From IMG/VR virus record IMGVR_UViG_3300027734_003408, positions 1 to 55,848 of that record: DNA of 55,848 nucleotides; one strand, given 5' to 3'. The translations under genes were made by a program, and so were the position numbers. Below are positions 51,102 through 55,848 of this stretch, piece by piece. How positions within the stretch are numbered: the first letter of the stretch is position 1; every line of letters begins with the position of its first letter. The notes beneath the pieces are model-generated. The model did no database searches. It was not told the DNA's origin and was given only the letters and a program-made list of their open reading frames with translations. Source of the DNA: a virus.

Positions 51102-51290
51102 TCAGTCCTTTCGGCCAAAGCTGCCACGGAACATACCGCCAACCAACATCACAGCCAACCATGTTTCAAAGGTGTAAGGGATTGCCAACACAGGAAACAA
51201 GGTGTTCAAAGACCAAATGCTCAACAGCGGGCCAACAATGATCACAATCACTACCAGTACCAGCCACAAATATTCGTTGCGTATTTTCAT
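51102..51290 (-). CDS. small two-helix membrane protein
   Basis: 62 residues: a polar start (MKIRNEYL), a hydrophobic helix (WLVLVVIVIIVGPLLSIWSL) and a second segment (LFPVLAIPYTFETWLAVMLV) with GGMFRGSFGRKD at the end. The TLFPVLAIPYTFETWLAV block is recurrent in short T4-like phage membrane proteins. It is the first gene after the promoter at 51321, with an AAGGAAT ribosome site. Function unknown. Confidence 0.6.
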   Translation of the reverse strand: MKIRNEYLWLVLVVIVIIVGPLLSIWSLNTLFPVLAIPYTFETWLAVMLVGGMFRGSFGRKD

Positions 51291-51320
51291 TTTTGATTCC
51301 TTTTTGCTTTGTATGTCCGT

Positions 51321-51349
51321 ATTATAGCATTTTGGGAATTATTGGTCAA
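51321..51349 (-). promoter_or_regulatory. sigma70-type promoter, cassette copy without stem-loop
   Basis: On the minus strand TTGACC (51349-51344), 17 bp and TATAAT (51326-51321). The whole spacer is almost identical to the one at 51837, so the two are related by duplication. It starts inside the end of the gene at 51339. It drives the operon 51290 to 50077. Confidence 0.85.
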
Positions 51350-51809
51350 CCGTTTCAGCTTCTAAAGCTTCAGCCAAAACTGTTAACTTTGTGCTTAATG
51401 GGGTAGAGCCATAAGTGTCACCACAATACCATGTACCATCTTTCATGATGTAGTAGTATTCAGCGCCCGAGTTGTAGCATTGGCCCAAGAACTCGTCGAA
51501 CGTGGTGGCCACTTTCCACTCAGTGTCCTTCTCACCACGATCACGTCCGTAAAAGGTACACCAGTCTTCGTTGTGCTCACGGTGCTCAATGTTAGTGACA
51601 GGGTCAAACTTGCTGAACGCATGCTTCTCGCCGATGTCAGCTCGCAGGCTGCTCATGTCGCCCAAGGCCACCAATTGATTGGCTTTGGAGCTGTCATAGT
51701 GCTCTTGCAGAATCCGACCATTGAAGCCCAGGTAGCCATCCCAGTGACAGTAAATGCTTTTGACGTTGTTGCCGTGCATGACACCAATTCGACTGCGTGT
51801 TCCCATCAT
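51339..51809 (-). CDS. conserved T4-like phage protein of unknown function
   Basis: About 156 residues from the ATG at 51809 (or 51806). The sequence MGTRSRIGVMHGNNVKSIYC then HWDGYLGFNGRILQEHYDSS is a well-conserved opening in T4-like phages. It continues with LVALGDMSSLRADIGEKHAF and a Trp/Tyr-rich C-terminal half (DGTWYCGDTYGSTPLS). An AAAAGGAGTTG ribosome site and the promoter at 51837 precede it. Function not known. Confidence 0.7.
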   Translation of the reverse strand: MMGTRSRIGVMHGNNVKSIYCHWDGYLGFNGRILQEHYDSSKANQLVALGDMSSLRADIGEKHAFSKFDPVTNIEHREHNEDWCTFYGRDRGEKDTEWKVATTFDEFLGQCYNSGAEYYYIMKDGTWYCGDTYGSTPLSTKLTVLAEALEAETVDQ

Positions 51810-51836
51810 CAACTCCTTTTGTTACAATATGTCTAT

Positions 51837-51865
51837 ATTATAGCATTTTGGCAATTATTGGTCAA
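51837..51865 (-). promoter_or_regulatory. sigma70-type promoter in repeated cassette
   Basis: On the minus strand TTGACC (51865-51860), 17 bp and TATAAT (51842-51837). The leader ACATATTGTAACAAAAGGAG is shared exactly with the promoter at 52400, including the ribosome site. It drives the gene at 51339. Confidence 0.85.
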
Positions 51866-51872
51866 CTACCAA

Positions 51873-51897
51873 AAGTACTACTAAAAAAGTATTACTT
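51873..51897 (-). other. stem-loop of repeated regulatory cassette
   Basis: On the minus strand AAGTAATACT and AGTAGTACTT pair with one mismatch around a TTTTT loop. The stem begins in the last codon and stop of the gene at 51892, 8 nt ahead of the -35 box. It is the best-formed copy of the shared hairpin and may end the upstream transcript or protect its 3' end. Confidence 0.6.
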
Positions 51898-52095
51898 CGG
51901 GTTCATGCTGTTCATGAACTGGTTCATCATGCGTTGTGCCTGCGCCATACTTTGCTCAGGCGTGGCTTGTTGAATACAACCCGCTACCACGCCGGGCTTT
52001 TGAAACTGTGCCAGGGCACGTTCACAGTCAGCCTGGGTTGAAAACTGGCCCACGTTCTGCACAGCGGTGGCAAAGATCACAGCAATGGTCCACAT
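51892..52095 (-). CDS. small exported or membrane-anchored phage protein
   Basis: 67 residues from the ATG at 52095 (GGAGAATAAC before it): MWTIAVIFATAVQNVGQFST resembles a short signal or anchor segment. The mature part has two Cys (ADCERALAQFQ, GVVAGCIQQATPEQ), a layout typical of small periplasmic proteins, and a Met-rich helix (MAQAQRMMNQFMNSM). It follows the gene at 52097 by one base and shares its promoter. Function unknown. Confidence 0.55.
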   Translation of the reverse strand: MWTIAVIFATAVQNVGQFSTQADCERALAQFQKPGVVAGCIQQATPEQSMAQAQRMMNQFMNSMNPK

Positions 52096-52096
52096 G

Positions 52097-52369
52097 TTAT
52101 TCTCCAAACTCGTACATGAACTGAGCCATTGAAGGATCCAGCTTTACCAGATCTTGTGCGGCTGACGTCAGCGCACGATAGCGAGCTTGTACTTGACTGC
52201 GGGACAGTTCGCCATCACAGCTGAGATTCTCAGGGCTGAGTTTGGCATCAATCATTTCTGCCACACGACGACGGCCTGCCACAGTTGTGACTTCGTAGGC
52301 CACAAACTTGCCGTTGAACATGCTGGCCCATGAATTTTCTTGTTTGATCAGTGCGTTGAGTGCTTTCAT
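52097..52369 (-). CDS. small phage protein of unknown function
   Basis: 90 residues from the ATG at 52369 (MKALNALIKQENSWASMFNG), preceded by AAAAGGAGTTGGAA. KFVAYEVTTVAGRRRVAEMI suggests a strand and basic loop; RSQVQARYRALTSAAQDLVK is a helix. It opens the two-gene unit driven by the promoter at 52400. No family recognised. Confidence 0.55.
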   Translation of the reverse strand: MKALNALIKQENSWASMFNGKFVAYEVTTVAGRRRVAEMIDAKLSPENLSCDGELSRSQVQARYRALTSAAQDLVKLDPSMAQFMYEFGE

Positions 52370-52399
52370 TTCCAACTCCTTTTGTTACAATATGTTCAT

Positions 52400-52428
52400 A
52401 TTATAGCAAATTGGGAAATATTGGTCAA
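52400..52428 (-). promoter_or_regulatory. sigma70-type promoter in repeated cassette
   Basis: On the minus strand TTGACC (52428-52423), 17 bp and TATAAT (52405-52400). Upstream, at 52433-52451, the TAATACT..AGTAGTACTT block that forms the cassette stem-loop overlaps the end of the amidase gene. It drives 52097 and 51892. Confidence 0.85.
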
Positions 52429-52442
52429 CCTCTACAAAAGTA

Positions 52443-53834
52443 CTACTTGAGTATTACCGGGCAACGGGGCATGGAAAACTGATGTTCTATGGCCTGGGCC
52501 ACTTGTAACACCCTCACATCATCATGCATGGCCCCGGTAATCATCACTGCCAACGGAACAAAGTTGGAATTTAATCCTATTGGTATAGTCAACGTGGGTT
52601 GTTTGGTGGTTGAAAACAATACGGACCAGGGAGAAATTAATATTTTTTTATTTTCTAATGTTATCTCATCAACTGCAATTTGATCTGGGGTAACTGTGGT
52701 TGCCGGAGAAATTATTACGTCATACATTTGCATGAATTTACGCATTTTGATTACAGCATCTTTACATTGTTCAAGCCAATGATATAGGTCCACTTTGGCG
52801 TGAGAACATATAGATATTTGTTGAAATTCGCGACCAACTAGATGTTGTTTATCAACTGAAATATTTTGCCATTGTTGTAATACTGCCGGTGTTTGTAATT
52901 GTGACAATACTTGTGGTGAATTTTTTATATCAATGTCGACCAATTCGACCACGGCACCCTGAGAAGACAACCAACTGATCACCTGGTCAACTGCTGATAA
53001 AATCTCCAAGTTAACCTGTTGATCGTCAATTGTTTGACAATAAGCCACCCTCAACCCATTCAATGTAGTTGGCGTTTGTTGCGTGTAGTCAACATGATTG
53101 TATGGCAAAGATGCCCAGTCTCTAACGTCTGGCAAAGATATTGTATTCAAGATCAATGCTAAATCTGCTGTTGATCTTGACATTGGCCCCACTGTACCAA
53201 GATGAAATACGCCACCGGGATATTGAGGTACTCTTCCACAACTGGGTTTCAACCCAACAATGCCACAAAACGCTGACGGCACAGCAATGCTCCCACCCAC
53301 GTCACTGGCTATTGCCAATGGGACTATGCCAGCAGCCACTGCCACAGCCGACCCACCTGAACTGCCGCCTGGTGTGTGTTTAATGCCCCATGGATTACGT
53401 ACTACGCCGTGTATTTTTGAATTTGAATGGCTGCCACCGCTACTGTTGAATTCTGGAACAGTGGTTTTGCCCACAAACACTGCACCAGCTTCACGCAATC
53501 GTGCCACTGCAGGCGCATCTTCCGGCCATGGTTGATTGGCATCAATTGCAAGGCTGCCCTGTAAGGTGGGCCATCCTTGTGTGAGTATCGAGTCTTTGAC
53601 AGCCACTGGCACCCCATCCAACCGGCTCAATGGTTGGCCTTGACGCCAGCGTTGAGCACTGGCCCGGGCCTGTGCCAGCGTGGTCTCAGGGTCTGTGAAA
53701 CAAAATGCATTGATCACAGGATTCAATCGCTCAATCTTGGCCAGCACCTGTTCGGCCACAGTCACAGGACTTGCCGCACCAGATCGGTATAAACTGCATA
53801 ACTCTGCGGCAGTGGCCTGTGTGAAGTCTGTCAT
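52443..53834 (-). CDS. amidase signature (AS) family hydrolase
   Basis: 463 residues. The complete Ser-cisSer-Lys triad of the AS family is visible: Lys80 in GVPVAVKDS, cis-Ser159 in TPGGSSGGSAVAVAAG, and nucleophile Ser182 in SDVGGSIAVPSAFCG. The surrounding GLKPSCGRVPQYPG and GPMSRSTADLALIL are also typical. AS enzymes hydrolyse amides; relatives include GatA, allophanate hydrolase and fatty-acid amide hydrolases. The GatB/GatC partners are not seen and the C-terminal third is AT-richer and less conserved, so this is a stand-alone hydrolase of unknown substrate. The start overlaps the previous stop by 4 bp (ATGA). Confidence 0.9.
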   Translation of the reverse strand: MTDFTQATAAELCSLYRSGAASPVTVAEQVLAKIERLNPVINAFCFTDPETTLAQARASAQRWRQGQPLSRLDGVPVAVKDSILTQGWPTLQGSLAIDANQPWPEDAPAVARLREAGAVFVGKTTVPEFNSSGGSHSNSKIHGVVRNPWGIKHTPGGSSGGSAVAVAAGIVPLAIASDVGGSIAVPSAFCGIVGLKPSCGRVPQYPGGVFHLGTVGPMSRSTADLALILNTISLPDVRDWASLPYNHVDYTQQTPTTLNGLRVAYCQTIDDQQVNLEILSAVDQVISWLSSQGAVVELVDIDIKNSPQVLSQLQTPAVLQQWQNISVDKQHLVGREFQQISICSHAKVDLYHWLEQCKDAVIKMRKFMQMYDVIISPATTVTPDQIAVDEITLENKKILISPWSVLFSTTKQPTLTIPIGLNSNFVPLAVMITGAMHDDVRVLQVAQAIEHQFSMPRCPVILK

Positions 53835-54403
53835 GTTGTTTGTTTAATTACCAAGTGATCAAAGTAATCATAATGATTTTGCAAAGTCCAATTGTAAGGA
53901 TCAATTGCAGTGCCGTCATGTGTTTCGAACTGGGCCGCAAACACCTGAGTGTATCTCTGGAACGGCAACCACATGTTGGGTGTGGTGGCAGCCCAGCCGG
54001 CATCTTTCAGCAGTTCATGTTTGATTCTGCTCAATTTTACTGTGGGTGCATTCAAGGCCTGTTCAACTGTAATGGTGCTGGACAACAACAGGTCTCGAAT
54101 TCTTGCAGCCGGAATCAAGTGCTCAAAGTCACATTCCTCATCTGCGTCAATTTCGTGATAGTGTGCCAGCATGCCATCACGTTGTTTGATGCAATACTCA
54201 TGATACCTGCGCAAGTAAGTATCAATGTCATTGCGTGTTTCACGCATGAGCTGTTGATCATTTTGAATGGCATTGTACTCTGCAACAAGACGAGTCAAGT
54301 TGCGGGTACAATAACTGGCCACAGTTTGATAAGTCTCCGCAGTGCGTTTAGTTTTACCGTAAATAGGTGCAGTGAATTGTTCAAGTGATTCTTGTAAATT
54401 CAT
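53831..54403 (-). CDS. conserved phage protein of unknown function
   Basis: 190 residues starting MNLQESLEQFTAPIYGKTKR. The first 110 residues are helical (TYQTVASYCTRNLTRLVAEY, RNDIDTYLRRYHEYCIKQRD), then EECDFEHLIPAARIRDLLLS. The C-terminal part has Trp/Tyr strands (DPYNWTLQNHYDYFDHLV). It resembles T4-like hypothetical proteins linked to HNH genes. Overlaps both neighbours by 4 bp. Function unknown. Confidence 0.5.
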   Translation of the reverse strand: MNLQESLEQFTAPIYGKTKRTAETYQTVASYCTRNLTRLVAEYNAIQNDQQLMRETRNDIDTYLRRYHEYCIKQRDGMLAHYHEIDADEECDFEHLIPAARIRDLLLSSTITVEQALNAPTVKLSRIKHELLKDAGWAATTPNMWLPFQRYTQVFAAQFETHDGTAIDPYNWTLQNHYDYFDHLVIKQTT

Positions 54404-54849
54404 GATCCAAACAGAGCCTCAAATTGCTTGTGGGCATTGACTCGTTTTTGGCCTTTGTTCTCAACTGGTAATTTTATTCCGTGGCGTTTGGTATTGTCAA
54501 AATCCCCAGACAATTGTCCCTTGAGTTTATGACACATCGGGCACAACTCATCCAAATTGTCATGATCATTGTTGGTGCAATCACCATCTATGTGATCAAT
54601 CTCTGTCATACCTTTGGCCCAGTCTGGTACCTTGGTCCATTTTATCATGCAATCAAATCCAAGATGCCCGTCAGTATTGGTGCATTTGCCAGTTTTGAAC
54701 GGGGTAACCCCTGCACGATGTGGCCACTTACCGTAACTGGCCTTTTGACAATGACTGCAATGAATACGCCAACGAGGGTTTCCTTGGGTATCTTTGTGAC
54801 TATATACAACTAGTTCGTCGCATCCGTGATTGATACAAATTGGTCTCAT
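54400..54849 (-). CDS. HNH endonuclease
   Basis: 149 residues from the ATG at 54849, which follows GAGGAGAAATAAC; the longer frame overlaps the neighbour. A zinc-ribbon-like N-terminus is seen (CINHGCDELV, HCSHCQKASYG, GKCTNTDGHLGFDC), then the HNH core TEIDHIDGDCTNNDHDNLDE and LCPMCHKLKG with the His pair, Asn and Cys-xx-Cys zinc ligands. HNH proteins of this form are phage homing or packaging-type nucleases; a homing role is more likely because of its position among small genes. It starts one base after the ParB-like gene. Confidence 0.85.
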   Translation of the reverse strand: MRPICINHGCDELVVYSHKDTQGNPRWRIHCSHCQKASYGKWPHRAGVTPFKTGKCTNTDGHLGFDCMIKWTKVPDWAKGMTEIDHIDGDCTNNDHDNLDELCPMCHKLKGQLSGDFDNTKRHGIKLPVENKGQKRVNAHKQFEALFGS

Positions 54850-54850
54850 G

Positions 54851-55848
54851 TTATTTCTCCTCAGGGAAAAGACCAGGGGCAACATTGCCAGCTTCAATGC
54901 CCATTTTAGCACCTTCTCCATGATAGGGCAAGGCAATTGTGCCACCGTTGCGCAAATACAACTCACGCATGAAGTTAGCCATGGCACTGGGCGCACTCCA
55001 AGTTGAGCCTGGGTTTACGTGTTCCCATTGTACTTTGCCTTTGGCATGTATCAAACTGGAACTTTTGAATGTGGGCTTGATGGTTTCCAACACAGACTTC
55101 ATCCAACCTGCAGGCAACTTGGTGTTGGCACTGGTTCCAGAGATGCGATGCAGTTCATACAGGCCAATGTACACACCCTGATCAATTTCTTCCTGCATGG
55201 GAAACGTGTCTTTGATGGCTGACAGCATGTTCAACAAGATTTTACCTGAGTCATCTATTTCAATGCCCTTTTGTGCATACTTGAAGTGACTGAAGTAGTA
55301 GTCGTTGTCACCACGCAGGTTGTCTGATGCACGTGATCCTTTGTCTTGCAAGTCAATGCCGGAGGAATCAAATTGGTCTTGCATGGTTTTGGCACGAACA
55401 ACCTTGATGTCACGGCTGCCATTTTTGTAACGCACCAAGGCATTACGGTGCAAGTCTCCGGGAGTCAGTCGTTTGACGCCAGTGTCATTGAGCATTTCAA
55501 ATGCATAACTGGCAAAGTTGGGGTCATCGGTTTCGACCACTGCACAAGGGATTTCTGTAAAACCCAATAGAGCCGCGGCCAAGGTGCGATGCTGTGCATC
55601 ATACAAATAGATGTTGGAGCCGTTGATACGACATGCACTTCCAGGACTGCAAATACGAGCGTCCCATTTGCGCATGATGTTGATCACGTGTTTGTGAATC
55701 ACATCACGTTGTACCTCATAGTCAATCCACAGGTCCTCAATAGCAACCATGGTACTGTGGGGGAACAGGAATTCAGATGCTTGAGCACGGGCTCGCCATG
55801 CATCAAGTTCTTTTTGAGTTACATTGTAGTGTGCTTTGAGTTGACGTT
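54851..55848 (-). CDS. ParB/Srx-like nuclease-domain protein (partial, 5' end outside window)
   Basis: The frame is open to the right edge, so the true start lies beyond 55848; at least 332 residues are present. The visible N-terminal part includes KAHYNVTQKELDAWRARAQA, then IEDLWIDYEVQRDV, the substrate-like loop YLYDAQHRTLAAALLGFTEI and PCAVVETDD, which is the ParB/DGQHR-type signature. The remainder has IALPYHGEGAKMGIEAGNVA near the end. ParB-like domains cut or bind DNA or hydrolyse CTP; the phage role is not known. The HNH gene follows after one base. An internal Met at 55750 is not needed as the start. Confidence 0.75.
   Translation of the reverse strand, partial: RQLKAHYNVTQKELDAWRARAQASEFLFPHSTMVAIEDLWIDYEVQRDVIHKHVINIMRKWDARICSPGSACRINGSNIYLYDAQHRTLAAALLGFTEIPCAVVETDDPNFASYAFEMLNDTGVKRLTPGDLHRNALVRYKNGSRDIKVVRAKTMQDQFDSSGIDLQDKGSRASDNLRGDNDYYFSHFKYAQKGIEIDDSGKILLNMLSAIKDTFPMQEEIDQGVYIGLYELHRISGTSANTKLPAGWMKSVLETIKPTFKSSSLIHAKGKVQWEHVNPGSTWSAPSAMANFMRELYLRNGGTIALPYHGEGAKMGIEAGNVAPGLFPEEK

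Overview
The window is a stretch of a large T4-like myovirus genome, almost all read from the minus strand. Most genes are short, tightly packed and joined by ATGA or TAATG overlaps. Phage hallmarks are a T4 gp44-type clamp loader, a phage GroES-type co-chaperonin, PhoH, a run of very long tail-fibre genes, an S74 intramolecular chaperone, a SleB lysin and homing endonucleases. The host is not proven. A Bug/TctC-type periplasmic receptor (a family greatly expanded in Burkholderiales), an IF-1 close to the proteobacterial form and an ErpA-like protein suggest a Gram-negative, possibly betaproteobacterial, host. No portal, capsid, terminase or replicative polymerase gene lies in the window, and no tRNA or CRISPR array was seen.

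Layout. 1-1876: accessory genes (truncated Bug receptor, small membrane protein, sulfotransferase-like P-loop protein, plus-strand methyltransferase). 1878-17598: tail-fibre block one, with three tandem Gly-rich paralogues, a small structural protein, two giant repeat fibres (1533 and 1863 aa) around a carbohydrate-binding-like protein, and a small fibre protein. 17615-26636: a core and housekeeping block (possible internal head protein, PhoH, inserted GIY-YIG endonuclease, HAD phosphatase, radical SAM enzyme, clamp loader, co-chaperonin, DnaE-like fragment). 26682-38707: tail-fibre block two, with three minus-strand structural genes and a divergent plus-strand pair; the last gene carries two tandem Hint domains and an S74 chaperone. 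38704-41040: ErpA-like protein, Cys-rich exported protein, Fe/Mn superoxide dismutase, IF-1 and an unknown gene. 41066-46884: gamma-glutamyltransferase operon, membrane protein plus SleB lysin, NAD synthetase. 46930-55848: a second radical SAM enzyme, many small early-type genes, an amidase, an HNH endonuclease and a ParB-like gene cut by the window edge.

Regulation looks two-layered. The accessory half (about 44-52.5 kb) carries six near-consensus sigma70-type promoters (TTGACC or TTGACA, exactly 17 bp, TATAAT). Three of these sit in a repeated module that also holds a stem-loop, closely resembling the mobile promoter/stem-loop cassettes of T4-type phages. The structural genes instead have octamers like the T4 late promoter (NATAAATA).

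The most noteworthy features are a superoxide dismutase whose N-terminus resembles a T4 capsid-targeting propeptide, a fibre ending in Hint-Hint-S74 autoprocessing modules, repeated regulatory cassettes, and a set of host-type metabolic genes (Bug receptor, GGT, amidase, NadE, ErpA, IF-1) inside the phage genome. Names are from sequence motifs read by eye; no database search was possible.
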